Numbered from the stretch's first letter, positions 15,180 to 23,608 are shown. The stretch is DNA of 33,413 bases from Caryophanales bacterium UBA7642 (GCA_002483745.1 DLIM01000032.1:3216-36628), one strand, 5' to 3'. Translations and numbers: made by a program. The notes: generated by a model from the sequence alone, not told the origin.

Positions 15180-17924
15180 ATGGAATTGAAGAAAACACTG
15201 ACAATGCCTAAGGGCACTTTCCCAATGAGAGCTAACCTCCCACAGAAAGAGCCGGCTTATGTTTTACAGTGGCATAATATCGGTTTATACCAGCAGCTTT
15301 TGAAGCACAATGAAGGAAAGCCGGCTTTCTATCTTCATGATGGTCCCCCTTATGCTAACAATGAGATTCATGCTGGCCATGCTTTAAACAAGATTCTTAA
15401 GGATATGATCTTAAGAAGCAAGAACCTGGAAGGCTACTATGTCCCCTATACTCCAGGCTGGGACTGCCATGGTCTTCCTATCGAATTATGTGTGACTAAG
15501 TCAGGAGTCGATAGAAGAACTACTCCTCCCGCTGTCTTTAGAAAGAAATGTGCTGACTATGCCCATACTCAGGTCGATAAGCAAAGAAGCCAGATGCTGA
15601 CTTTAGGTGTCTTAGGTGATTATGATCACCCCTATCTCACTTTGAACAAGGATTATGAGGCCCATCAGGTCGAAATCTTCCGCGATATGGCGCTTCAGGG
15701 ATTAATCTACAAGGGCTTAAAGCCTGTCAACTGGTCGCCATCAAGTGAATCAGCTTTAGCTGAAGCCGAGATTGAATACAAGGATGTCCAGGCTAAGACT
15801 ATCTTTGTTAAGTTCCCGGTCATCAAGGGCAACGATATTGTCTCCAAAGGCGACTATTTTGTCATCTGGACCACTACTCCTTGGACGCTTCCGGCTAACT
15901 TAGGTATTTGTCTTAATCCCCATATGACTTACGGCCTTTTCGAGACCGAAAAGGGTAACTTTGTTTTGCTTAAGGACTTAGCAGCTTCCTTAAAGGTTAA
16001 GCTTAATCTCGAGAAGATGAATCTTCTTAAGGAGTTTGTCGGCACCGATGTCGACAAAGTCATCTGCAAGCATCCTTTCCTTGACCGTGAGTCTTTAGTC
16101 ATGGTCGATGACTATGTCACTTCTGATTCCGGTACTGGCTGTGTCCATATCGCTCCAGGCCATGGCTTAGACGATTATCGAGTCGGCAAGAAGTATGGCC
16201 TTGAACCTCTTTGCCCGGTCGATGCTAAAGGCTATATGACTTCCGAGGCTGGAAAAGACTTAGCCGGTCTTTTCTATGCTGAGTGCAATGATAAAGTCAT
16301 TGAGATCTTAAAGAACAACGGCTCTTTGCTTTTAGAAGAAGATATCGTTCACTCCTACCCGCATGACTGGAGAACTAAGAAGCCGACCATCTTTAGAGCT
16401 ACTGCCCAATGGTTCTGCTCAGTCGATAAAATCAAAGATAAGCTCCTTAAAGAAGCTGAAACTGTTAATTTCTTGCCTAAATGGGGCAAGGTCAGACTTG
16501 AGAATATGTTAGCTAACCGTGATGATTGGTGTATCTCAAGACAAAGGCTTTGGGGTGTTCCGATTCCGATTTTCTATGGCGAAGATAATGAGCCTTTGCT
16601 GGATAAAGTCTTATTCGATCATGTGATTGATCTATTCAAGCAGTATGGTTCAGATATCTGGTATGAAAAGGAAGCTAAGGACTTGCTTCCGGCTAACTAC
16701 ACTAACCCTCATTCACCTCATGGCTTATTCACTAAGGAAAAGGACATCATGGATGTCTGGTTTGATTCCGGCTCCTCTTTCTTAGGGTCGGATATTGCTT
16801 TAGGCCATCCTTTCCCTGCTGATATCTACCTTGAAGGCAATGATCAGTATCGTGGCTGGTATAACTCCAGTATGATTCTTTCAGTTGCCACTACTGGCAA
16901 AGCTCCTTATAAGAATGTCATTACTCATGGCTTCTTAGTCGATCAGAACGGCGAAAAGTTCTCTAAGTCTAAGAAGAACGGTATTGATCCTGTCACTATC
17001 TGCAAGACTTTCGGTGCTGATATCTTGAGACTCTGGACAACTTCTATCGATTACACTACCGCTGAAATCAAATTGACTCAGGACCTGCTTAAAGTCTGCT
17101 CTGAGCAGTACAAGAAGATCAGAAACACCTTCAAATTCATGCTTACTAACTTATGCGATGACGATCTTGGAAACGGCTTTGATCCTAACTATAAGCCGAC
17201 TAACTTAGGCTACACTGACCAATTGATGCTTAACAAGCTCAAGGAGGTCTTAGCGATGATGAAGAAAGGCTATGACACCTATAACTTCGCTTCCGTAACT
17301 GATAGTGTCACTAACTTCTTTGTCAATGACTTGTCTTCCTTCTATCTGGACTTCTCTAAGGACACCCTCTACTGCGACAAGAAGGATAGCGAGAAGAGAA
17401 GAAACACCCAGTATGTCCTCTACAATATTGCTAAGTCTATCTGCATTGCTTATTCACCGGTTCTTTGCTTCACTGCCGAAGAAATCTATGGTGCTATGAA
17501 TATCCCTTCCAAGCAAGTATCTGTCGCTTTAGAGAAGTATCCTGATTTAGGCTCTATTGATGAGAAACTATCTTCTGATTATCAGCTCTTAGTCGAACTG
17601 AGGAATCATGTCAATGCCTTAGTGGAGCCTAACCGTGCTAACGGGACTATCGGTTCCTCAAGTGAAGCGATGGTCTTCTATAAGCCGACTAGCGATGAAG
17701 AAAAGAACCTCATTGCCAAATTAGGTGAAGAAGAAGTCTCAAGAATCCTCATCATCTCGGGATTCGAGATGGCTGATGAAAGCAAAGTCATCAAGCATAC
17801 CGGTGAGAAGTGTGAGCGTTGCTGGAACTACTTCGATGACATCCATGAAAAAGACGGTCATAAGCTCTGCTCTCGCTGTTTAGATGCTTGCAAAGGTATT
17901 GATTTAGGAGAAGAAAATAAGTGA
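15180..17924 (+). CDS. ileS: Isoleucyl-tRNA synthetase
   Basis: Charges tRNA-Ile with isoleucine in the cytoplasm. The 914 residues carry the class I signatures HAGH (64-67) and KFSKS (593-597, a variant of KMSKS), the TTPWTLPAN editing-domain entry, WCISRQRLWGVPIP, and a C-terminal zinc finger with Cys878, Cys881, Cys897 and Cys900. The length and zinc site are those of the bacterial IleS1 type, usually mupirocin-sensitive. The GGAGG at 15167-15171 fixes the start at 15180; a TTG five codons earlier overlaps that site. The stop overlaps the lspA start by 4 bases. No T-box leader is present, unlike many Bacillota ileS genes. Confidence 0.98.
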   Translation: MELKKTLTMPKGTFPMRANLPQKEPAYVLQWHNIGLYQQLLKHNEGKPAFYLHDGPPYANNEIHAGHALNKILKDMILRSKNLEGYYVPYTPGWDCHGLPIELCVTKSGVDRRTTPPAVFRKKCADYAHTQVDKQRSQMLTLGVLGDYDHPYLTLNKDYEAHQVEIFRDMALQGLIYKGLKPVNWSPSSESALAEAEIEYKDVQAKTIFVKFPVIKGNDIVSKGDYFVIWTTTPWTLPANLGICLNPHMTYGLFETEKGNFVLLKDLAASLKVKLNLEKMNLLKEFVGTDVDKVICKHPFLDRESLVMVDDYVTSDSGTGCVHIAPGHGLDDYRVGKKYGLEPLCPVDAKGYMTSEAGKDLAGLFYAECNDKVIEILKNNGSLLLEEDIVHSYPHDWRTKKPTIFRATAQWFCSVDKIKDKLLKEAETVNFLPKWGKVRLENMLANRDDWCISRQRLWGVPIPIFYGEDNEPLLDKVLFDHVIDLFKQYGSDIWYEKEAKDLLPANYTNPHSPHGLFTKEKDIMDVWFDSGSSFLGSDIALGHPFPADIYLEGNDQYRGWYNSSMILSVATTGKAPYKNVITHGFLVDQNGEKFSKSKKNGIDPVTICKTFGADILRLWTTSIDYTTAEIKLTQDLLKVCSEQYKKIRNTFKFMLTNLCDDDLGNGFDPNYKPTNLGYTDQLMLNKLKEVLAMMKKGYDTYNFASVTDSVTNFFVNDLSSFYLDFSKDTLYCDKKDSEKRRNTQYVLYNIAKSICIAYSPVLCFTAEEIYGAMNIPSKQVSVALEKYPDLGSIDEKLSSDYQLLVELRNHVNALVEPNRANGTIGSSSEAMVFYKPTSDEEKNLIAKLGEEEVSRILIISGFEMADESKVIKHTGEKCERCWNYFDDIHEKDGHKLCSRCLDACKGIDLGEENK

Positions 17925-18634
17925 AGTTACAAGAAAAACTCAATAAGTTCTTCCAAGGTATCTCTTTAAAGCAGTACTTTCTTTTGCTAGGTCTTTCCTT
18001 GCTCCTTTTTGTTTTGGATATCATCACCAAATATATTGCCGCCACCCACTTAACTTACGGAGACAATCCGGTTACGGCTATTCCTTACATCTTCGACTTT
18101 GTCTTAATCTTCAACAATGGAGCAGCCTGGAACTTCCTAGCTGACCAAAAGTGGCTTCTCTGTATGATTTCCCTTGTTATGGGTGTTGCCATTCTTTGTG
18201 TCTATCTCTTCATGTTCAAGAAGCTTCCTACCTTCCTAAAAGTCTCTCTTTCTATGATGGTAGCTGGAAGCTTTGGTAACTTAGTCGATAGAATCGGCTA
18301 CTGGGCCCAGCTCGGTATCTATAAGCATGGTGTTATTGATTTCCTCCACTTCTCATTCTGGTCAAGCTTCCCTGTCTTCAACTTAGCTGATTCCTATTTG
18401 GTAGTCGGTATTGCTATCTTGATTGTTGGCTATATTGTCCTTTCTATCAAGGACACTAAAGTCAGCAAAGCTAGCGCTAATGATACGATAATAAATGAAG
18501 TCTCTTCCAGCGACTTAAAGAACAAGTTAGCCGCCAAAGAGAATGATGTAACTAAGAAGAATAATGAAAAGGCTGATTCTAGCCTTGAAGGAGTCGAAAA
18601 AAATGACTCAAAAGCAGATAGTAGCAGCAAGTGA
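17921..18634 (+). CDS. lspA: Prolipoprotein signal peptidase (signal peptidase II)
   Basis: This membrane aspartic protease cleaves lipoprotein signal peptides before the lipidated cysteine, so it would process the lipoproteins seen elsewhere in the window. Four membrane segments are visible. The family blocks are FNNGAAWNF, GSFGNLVDR with catalytic Asp123, and FNLADSYLV with catalytic Asp157. The GTG start overlaps the ileS stop (GTGA). At 237 residues it is longer than usual (about 160) because of a C-terminal hydrophilic tail of about 60 residues rich in Lys, Asp, Asn and Ser. The tail's coding sequence overlaps the rluD start by 32 bases and supplies its ribosome site. Confidence 0.95.
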   Translation: MKLQEKLNKFFQGISLKQYFLLLGLSLLLFVLDIITKYIAATHLTYGDNPVTAIPYIFDFVLIFNNGAAWNFLADQKWLLCMISLVMGVAILCVYLFMFKKLPTFLKVSLSMMVAGSFGNLVDRIGYWAQLGIYKHGVIDFLHFSFWSSFPVFNLADSYLVVGIAILIVGYIVLSIKDTKVSKASANDTIINEVSSSDLKNKLAAKENDVTKKNNEKADSSLEGVEKNDSKADSSSK

Positions 18635-19523
18635 AGCTGGCCGAATCGATGTTGTCTTAGCTAAAGACATCAAGATTTCAAGAAGTCAGGCTTCAAAGGC
18701 CATCAAGGATGGCTTTGTTGCCGTTGATAAGGTGACTGTTTCTCAGTCTTCCTTTAAAGTAAAGGCTGGTCAGACTATTGAATATACTCCCGTTGAAGAA
18801 AAGCCCGCTGCTTTCCTTAAGCCTAAAGAAAAAGTCGTCATCGACTATGTCTATCAGGATGACGATATCGCCATCGTCAATAAGCCTCGAGGGATGGTAG
18901 TTCATCCAGCTCCTGGCCATCAGGATGATACCTTAGTCAACTATCTTTTCGACAATGATGAGAAGTTTGATTTTGATCCTTCTGATACTGAGAATGTCCG
19001 TCCTGGCATTGTCCACCGTATCGACAAAGATACTCAGGGTCTTTTGGCTATTGCCATGAATACCGAAAGCCAGAAAGCTCTCCAGGAAGAAATCAAAGAA
19101 CATGACTTCCATCGATACTATTTGGCTCTAGTCTACGGCAATGTGAAGGATAAGAAGTTTAAGATCGATGCTCCTTTGACTAGACCTAACCATACTCAGA
19201 GGAAGGCTTTAGTTGATGTCTATAATGGCAGGGAGGCTATCACTCACTGCACTCTTCTTGGAAACAATGGCAAGGTCTCGCTTCTTAAGTGTTCTCTAGA
19301 AACTGGTAGGACTCATCAGATCAGAGCCCACTTAGCCTATATCGGTTATCCGATAGTCGGAGATAAGCTCTATGGTTCAAGGCTCGATAAGATTGCCACT
19401 AAAGGCCAATGTCTTACCGCTTATGAATTAAGCATCATCCATCCTCGCACATTACAGAGAATGAACTTCTATGCCCCTATCGATGATTACTTCAAAGAAC
19501 TCCTGAATTATTACTTTAAGTAA
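18603..19523 (+). CDS. rluD: Large-subunit pseudouridine synthase, RluD family
   Basis: The enzyme isomerises uridine to pseudouridine in 23S rRNA. It has an N-terminal S4 RNA-binding domain (about 10-70), then the RsuA/RluD catalytic domain with IVNKPRGMVVHPAPGH and the catalytic Asp141 in VHRIDKDTQG; TGRTHQIRAH is also present. The 306-residue length is normal for RluD/YlyB. I chose 18603 because AAGGAG (18588-18593) is spaced correctly; the in-frame ATG at 18564 would add 13 unrelated residues. It follows lspA as in many Bacillota, and the exact target uridines are inferred. Confidence 0.94.
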   Translation: MTQKQIVAASEAGRIDVVLAKDIKISRSQASKAIKDGFVAVDKVTVSQSSFKVKAGQTIEYTPVEEKPAAFLKPKEKVVIDYVYQDDDIAIVNKPRGMVVHPAPGHQDDTLVNYLFDNDEKFDFDPSDTENVRPGIVHRIDKDTQGLLAIAMNTESQKALQEEIKEHDFHRYYLALVYGNVKDKKFKIDAPLTRPNHTQRKALVDVYNGREAITHCTLLGNNGKVSLLKCSLETGRTHQIRAHLAYIGYPIVGDKLYGSRLDKIATKGQCLTAYELSIIHPRTLQRMNFYAPIDDYFKELLNYYFK

Positions 19524-19531
19524 AGAGAATC

Positions 19532-19564
19532 AGGCAACAAGCCTTAGTACTTGTTGCCTTTTTT
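19532..19564 (+). terminator. Rho-independent terminator after rluD
   Basis: AGGCAACAAG (19532-19541) pairs with CTTGTTGCCT (19550-19559), followed by a T run to 19564. Confidence 0.92.
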
Positions 19565-19601
19565 GATTCGGTCGTGTCTAGTCAATATGTATCGTTTTGT
19601 A

Positions 19602-19630
19602 TTGAATTTAGACTTTTGTATAACTATAAT
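19602..19630 (+). promoter_or_regulatory. Promoter of the TetR-type gene, probably leaderless
   Basis: TTGAAT (19602-19607) and TATAAT (19625-19630) are exactly 17 bases apart. The ATG at 19638 begins 8 bases after the last -10 base, with only pyrimidine-rich TTTCTTT between and no ribosome site, so the transcript should begin at the start codon. Confidence 0.8.
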
Positions 19631-19637
19631 TTTCTTT

Positions 19638-20210
19638 ATGAGTGATTTAACTAAAAAGGCTTTAGGAAACTCCTTAAAAAATCTGCTTCTCAAGAAGTCC
19701 TTAAATGAGATAACTGTTTCGGATATTACGGATGACTGCGGAGTAAACCGCCAGACTTTCTATTATCATTTCAACAATATTCCTGATCTCTTGGAATGGG
19801 TCTGCATAAGTGATTCCGATAAGATACTGAAAGAGAACCGCCACTATGATAACTGGGAAGATGGCTTCTACAGCGTCTTTGTCTGGGCCAATAGCAATAA
19901 AGCCTTTGTCATGAATATCTATCACTCAGTCTCTTTAAAAGTGCTCTTGCGTTACTTGGATAGATTAGTAAATCCTTTATTGATGAATGTCATCAATGAA
20001 CAGACCTATGGACTGAAGGTCAAGCAGGAGGATAAGGAATTCATTGCAAACTTCTATACTAACTCCTATGTCGGATTAGTAATCAACTGGATTGATAAGG
20101 GCATGAATGAAGACCCTAAGGATATCATTAAGCACTTAACACCTATCGTCAAAGGAACCGTTAGACAAGCGCTTGTTACCTACTCCAAAGAAGAAGGCTT
20201 AAGCCAGTAA
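19638..20210 (+). CDS. TetR/AcrR-family transcriptional regulator
   Basis: This 190-residue protein has a TetR helix-turn-helix at about 5-50: TKKALGNSLKNLLLKKS, ITVSDITDDCGVNRQTFYYHFNN. The remaining helical domain would bind a ligand and dimerise; its LLRYLD and FYTNSYVGLVINWI segments resemble the DhaS/YcdC-like branch. It lies directly upstream of the oleate hydratase gene in the same direction but has its own promoter and terminator, so a role in controlling fatty-acid hydration or fatty-acid stress is likely, though inferred. A longer start upstream adds 29 hydrophobic residues and overlaps the promoter and terminator, so I rejected it. Confidence 0.9.
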   Translation: MSDLTKKALGNSLKNLLLKKSLNEITVSDITDDCGVNRQTFYYHFNNIPDLLEWVCISDSDKILKENRHYDNWEDGFYSVFVWANSNKAFVMNIYHSVSLKVLLRYLDRLVNPLLMNVINEQTYGLKVKQEDKEFIANFYTNSYVGLVINWIDKGMNEDPKDIIKHLTPIVKGTVRQALVTYSKEEGLSQ

Positions 20211-20225
20211 ACACTGGCTTTTTTT
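20201..20225 (+). terminator. Terminator overlapping the TetR stop codon
   Basis: AAGCCAGT (20201-20208) pairs with ACTGGCTT (20213-20220) over a tetraloop, followed by T to 20225. The TAA stop (20208-20210) lies within the hairpin. Confidence 0.88.
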
Positions 20226-20271
20226 CCTATACATAGATTATTTTATGTCGTATCTTTATACACTTGTAAAA

Positions 20272-20299
20272 AAGCAGTTTAAATTCTAAACAACTGCTT
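20272..20299. promoter_or_regulatory. 28-bp inverted repeat before the oleate hydratase gene
   Basis: AAGCAGTT (20272-20279) and AACTGCTT (20292-20299) are perfect inverted arms around 12 AT-rich bases, just upstream of the predicted oleate hydratase promoter. It is a candidate TetR-type operator. On the minus strand the hairpin is followed by TTTTTT, so it also looks like a minus-strand terminator, although no minus-strand gene feeds it. Confidence 0.4.
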
Positions 20300-20310
20300 A
20301 AAGCTGGTTA

Positions 20311-20339
20311 TTTAAAATTCTTTAATTCCTTTTTACTAT
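20311..20339 (+). promoter_or_regulatory. Possible promoter of oleate hydratase
   Basis: TTTAAA (20311-20316) and TACTAT (20334-20339) are 17 bases apart, giving a leader of about 27 bases with a strong AAGGAGGG ribosome site. The boxes are only moderate matches. Confidence 0.4.
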
Positions 20340-20372
20340 GTTGTTGTGCCCTAATAAAAAGGAGGGAAGAAA

Positions 20373-22160
20373 ATGTATTATTCAGCAGGAAACTATGAAG
20401 CCTTTGCCCATCCAAGCAAGATTGAAGCAAATGAAAAGAAGAGTGCTTATATTGTCGGCTCAGGCTTAGCCGGATTAAGTGCGGCTTTCTATTTAGTAAG
20501 AGATGGTTCAGTCAAAGGCGAAAATGTCCATATCTTAGAGAAGCTTCCCGTCTCAGGCGGTAGCTGCGATGGCTTAAAAGACATCACTAAAGGCTACTAT
20601 ATGAGAGGCGGAAGAGAAATGGATAACCATTTCGAATGTATGTGGGATTTATTCAAGGATGTTCCCTCTTTAGAGACTCCTGGAGTCTCCGTGCTTGATA
20701 AGTACTATTGGCTAAACAAGAAGGATCCTAACTATTCCTTATGCCGTGCCACTATCAACTGCGGCCAAGATGCCCACACTGATAAGAAATTCACTCTTTC
20801 CAAAAAAGGCTCGATGGAGTTAGTTAAGCTTTTAATGACTCCTGAAAAAGACTTAGAAGACAAGAGAATCGATGAGTTCTTCGATGATGAATTCTGGAAC
20901 TCGAATTTCTGGCTCTATTGGCAGACCATGTTTGCTTTCCAGAGATGGTGCTCAGCTCTTGAAATGAAGAGATATATTGCTAGATATGTCCATCACATCG
21001 ATGGCTTACCTGATTTCTCAGCTTTAAGATTCACTAAATACAATCAATATGAATCTATGATTCTGCCTCTACAGAAGTATTTAGAGTCTAAGGGTGTTAA
21101 ATTCGAATTCGGAATAGAAGTCACTAACATCATCTTTGATGTCAATGACCAGAAGAATAAGAAAGCTATTGAGATCGATTACACTAAAGACAAGAAGAAC
21201 TTAGTTAAGAAGCTCACTGATAATGATTTAGTCTTTATTACTAACGGCTGCTGCACCGATGTCTCTTGCTACGGCGATCAAAACCATGCTCCTGATCTTT
21301 CTACTATCCATCCTAATGTCGGAGATTCTTGGAATCTCTGGAACAAGATTGCGAAACAGGATCCTTCTTTTGGTAACCCTAATGCTTTTGATAGTGATCC
21401 CTCAGCCACTAACTGGATGTCTGCAACTGTAGAGACTAAGGATAAAGAAATCATCAAACTCATTGAGGATATCTGCCATCGTAATCCTTTAGATGGAAAA
21501 GTTACTACTGGCGGCATTGTAACAGTCAAGGACAGTGTCGACAACTGGTTCTTAAGCTGGACTATCAATAGACAGCCTCAGTTCAAGTCTCAGGACAAGG
21601 ATTCAGTCTTAATCTGGATTTATTCTCTTTCTACCAACAAAGAAGGAAACTTCATCAAGAAGCCGATGAAGGAATGCACCGGAGAAGAAATCTGTGAAGA
21701 GTGGCTCTATCATATCGGAATGAATACTAATGATATCCATACTTATGCCTCTACTAAGTGCAACACCACTACTTGCTATATGCCTTATATCAATGCTTTC
21801 TTCCAGCCACGCAAGAACACTGATCGTCCTTTAGTCGTACCTAAAGGTTCTACTAACTTTGCCTTTATAGGTCAATTTGCCGAAACTCCTAGAGATACCA
21901 TCTTTACTACTGAGTATTCAATACGTACAGGTATGGAATCGGTCTATACTCTTTGCAATGTCGATAGAGCCGTACCGGAAGTGTGGGGAAGTGTCTATGA
22001 TGTAAGAGAGCTTTTAAAGGCTTCTTACTATGGTATAGACAAGAAAAAGATTACTGATATGAAGCTATCTTGGAAAGAGAAGTTCTTGTTGAAGACTGTC
22101 TTAAAGAAGACCAAAGGAACTGAGGTCGAGGAGCTCCTTAAAGATAGTAAGTTAATCTAA
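20373..22160 (+). CDS. ohyA: Oleate hydratase (myosin-cross-reactive antigen family)
   Basis: The FAD-dependent enzyme adds water to the cis-9 double bond of oleic and related unsaturated fatty acids to give 10-hydroxy acids, a detoxification route in gut Bacillota. The 595 residues fit the family throughout: YIVGSGLAGLSAAFYLVRDG (Rossmann FAD motif, about 26-45), GGSCDGL, RGGREMDNHFECMWDLF, NRQPQFKSQ and FIGQFAETPRDTIFTTEYSIRTG near the C-terminus. There is no signal peptide; relatives are peripheral membrane or cytosolic. The start is fixed by AAGGAGGG. The upstream TetR-type gene is the likely regulator. It is followed by its own terminator. Confidence 0.96.
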   Translation: MYYSAGNYEAFAHPSKIEANEKKSAYIVGSGLAGLSAAFYLVRDGSVKGENVHILEKLPVSGGSCDGLKDITKGYYMRGGREMDNHFECMWDLFKDVPSLETPGVSVLDKYYWLNKKDPNYSLCRATINCGQDAHTDKKFTLSKKGSMELVKLLMTPEKDLEDKRIDEFFDDEFWNSNFWLYWQTMFAFQRWCSALEMKRYIARYVHHIDGLPDFSALRFTKYNQYESMILPLQKYLESKGVKFEFGIEVTNIIFDVNDQKNKKAIEIDYTKDKKNLVKKLTDNDLVFITNGCCTDVSCYGDQNHAPDLSTIHPNVGDSWNLWNKIAKQDPSFGNPNAFDSDPSATNWMSATVETKDKEIIKLIEDICHRNPLDGKVTTGGIVTVKDSVDNWFLSWTINRQPQFKSQDKDSVLIWIYSLSTNKEGNFIKKPMKECTGEEICEEWLYHIGMNTNDIHTYASTKCNTTTCYMPYINAFFQPRKNTDRPLVVPKGSTNFAFIGQFAETPRDTIFTTEYSIRTGMESVYTLCNVDRAVPEVWGSVYDVRELLKASYYGIDKKKITDMKLSWKEKFLLKTVLKKTKGTEVEELLKDSKLI

Positions 22161-22186
22161 TATTCTTTCCGGGACGAAACCATTTC

Positions 22187-22222
22187 AAAGGCAGAGTGAA
22201 TGGAGGTATTCACTCTGCTTTT
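22187..22222 (+). terminator. Strong terminator after oleate hydratase
   Basis: GCAGAGTGAA (22191-22200) pairs with TTCACTCTGC (22209-22218), extended by AAAG/TTTT (with one G-T pair) to about 14 bp. Confidence 0.88.
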
Positions 22223-22235
22223 AGTTTAGAAAAAA

Positions 22236-22256
22236 AGCAGAGTCTTAAGCTCTGCT
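22236..22256 (-). terminator. Terminator of the minus-strand secreted-protein gene
   Basis: AGCAGAG (22236-22242) pairs with CTCTGCT (22250-22256). Read on the minus strand it ends in a T run (A run at 22230-22236) and lies 7 bases after the stop codon of the gene ending at 22263. Confidence 0.85.
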
Positions 22257-22262
22257 ATCTTT

Positions 22263-22616
22263 TTAATTATCGACGACTTCGACTTTGGTGACATGGTTCA
22301 GCTTTGGAGGATAAACTAGGGAGACCGAACCATCATAGGTGATTTTGAGTTTATCGCCTTCCCTTAAGTCATTGAAAGTAATCTCATGACCGGATTTGTA
22401 GACTTTTCCAAAATCATCAAGCGAGAAAGAATAGAAGTAATCTTCAGTCCCGGTGTTGGTGACATTGATACCATAGAAGTTATTGACCTTAGCATATTCG
22501 CCAGAAATAATGAATTCATTGTTCTTCTGGATTTCGAGGTTCTTGATGTCGCTATGTTCCTGGTCTTTGGAGAAGCCAGATACTAAGCTTAAAGCAGCAA
22601 ACAAAAGGTTTTTCAT
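22263..22616 (-). CDS. Small secreted protein, DUF3221-like, lipobox cysteine lost
   Basis: These 117 residues begin with a hydrophobic signal sequence (FAALSLVSG) followed by a soluble beta-rich domain. The end (LREGDKLKITYDG, LVYPPKLNHVTKVEVV) resembles DUF3221/YobA proteins, where a beta-strand precedes a YP-x(4-6)-V signature; this match is from memory and moderate. The sequence LVSGF sits where a lipobox LVSGC would be; Phe (TTC) is one base away from Cys (TGC), so this may be a former lipoprotein, now secreted or retained by the uncleaved signal. GGAG precedes the start. It follows rnhC on the same strand but has its own promoter. Confidence 0.7.
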   Translation of the reverse strand: MKNLLFAALSLVSGFSKDQEHSDIKNLEIQKNNEFIISGEYAKVNNFYGINVTNTGTEDYFYSFSLDDFGKVYKSGHEITFNDLREGDKLKITYDGSVSLVYPPKLNHVTKVEVVDN

Positions 22617-22641
22617 GGTTTTCTCCTTTCCTTGTAAATAT

Positions 22642-22670
22642 ATTATAAGTTATTGGATTAAGAATTTCGA
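22642..22670 (-). promoter_or_regulatory. Promoter of the small secreted-protein gene
   Basis: On the minus strand TCGAAA (22665-22670) and TATAAT (22642-22647) are 17 bases apart. The -35 box lies inside the 3' end of rnhC. Confidence 0.65.
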
Positions 22671-23587
22671 TAGTTTCTAAAGTAGGTTTTGACATATTTT
22701 GTCAGAGAGTCTATTCCATAAGCCTTTTTCAGTTTGTTGAAGACTAAATCAACTTGGGCACCAGCGCCTTTTGGTATCTTCGTCTTAAAGATTTCTTCCA
22801 TCTTTTGCCATTCTTTTAGGAAAGTATACCTAGCTATTACTGAGGCTACGGCTACTGAAGGATAGTAAGATTCACCTCTAACATGGAAATAAAGAGGGTT
22901 ATTGATCAATTCATCTTTGCCAACTAGTTTCTTATAGTTTTCTTCTGGCTCGAACTGATCGATATAGCAAATCACACTATCGCCTAAATCATACTTTTTC
23001 TTTAAGCCAATCTGAGCTAAGTTGTGGCATTTAGCCATGGTTTTATGAATAGAAAATTTTCTAGTTTCTAAAGAGGAGAGCTTTTCGGGTGATACCATTA
23101 CGACATAGTTCTTGATTCTTCTTTTTAAGACAGGACCTATTGAAAGAATGTAGTCATCAGTCATCTTCTTAGAATCATTGATCTTGCTTTTCTCTAAGAA
23201 TTCAATGTCTTTAGGAGTAACATAGCTAGCAACTACTACTAAGGGTCCAAAGAAGTCACCGACACCTACTTCATCAGATCCTATCTGATAGGATAAGTCA
23301 TCCCAGGAATCAAAGTAAGGTTTATCGTAATCCTTAGCTTTCTCTTTGACTTCATTGACGGTGACGTTCTTAGAGAACTGACTTGCCTCTTCTTTGGCTG
23401 CTTCAGAGCCGGAAAAGACAATGGTATAGATTTCTTTGCGGTTGCGGTAAGCATGGATTTCAATTCCATCCTTCCTCACTAAAAAGAATTCATATGGCTT
23501 GTTCTGATCAGTTATTTCTTTAGCATTATAGAAATCACGTATTTCTTCTGCTTTAGCTTGATCGACTTTGATTTTAGCGTAGGTCAA
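22658..23587 (-). CDS. rnhC: Ribonuclease HIII
   Basis: It degrades the RNA strand of RNA-DNA hybrids and removes R-loops. The 309 residues have an N-terminal TBP-like substrate-binding domain (about 1-85) and the type 2 RNase H domain with GSDEVGVGDFFGP (Asp105 and Glu106 as metal ligands), a later acidic residue in CYIDQFEP, and PSVAVASVIARYTF, a segment typical of RNase HII/HIII. The C-terminal part (KIPKGAGAQVD...) is normal for HIII. Translation begins at TTG 23587 preceded by GAGGAA at suitable spacing. The gene is divergent from mutS2, 95 bases between starts, and both encode genome-maintenance functions. Confidence 0.94.
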   Translation of the reverse strand: MTYAKIKVDQAKAEEIRDFYNAKEITDQNKPYEFFLVRKDGIEIHAYRNRKEIYTIVFSGSEAAKEEASQFSKNVTVNEVKEKAKDYDKPYFDSWDDLSYQIGSDEVGVGDFFGPLVVVASYVTPKDIEFLEKSKINDSKKMTDDYILSIGPVLKRRIKNYVVMVSPEKLSSLETRKFSIHKTMAKCHNLAQIGLKKKYDLGDSVICYIDQFEPEENYKKLVGKDELINNPLYFHVRGESYYPSVAVASVIARYTFLKEWQKMEEIFKTKIPKGAGAQVDLVFNKLKKAYGIDSLTKYVKTYFRNYRNS

Positions 23588-23608
23588 TGATAATTATTCC
23601 TCAGGATT

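Noticed and set aside
19551..19637. Earlier start for the TetR-type regulator
   Set aside because: The extension is hydrophobic and runs through the rluD terminator and the regulator's own -35 and -10 boxes.
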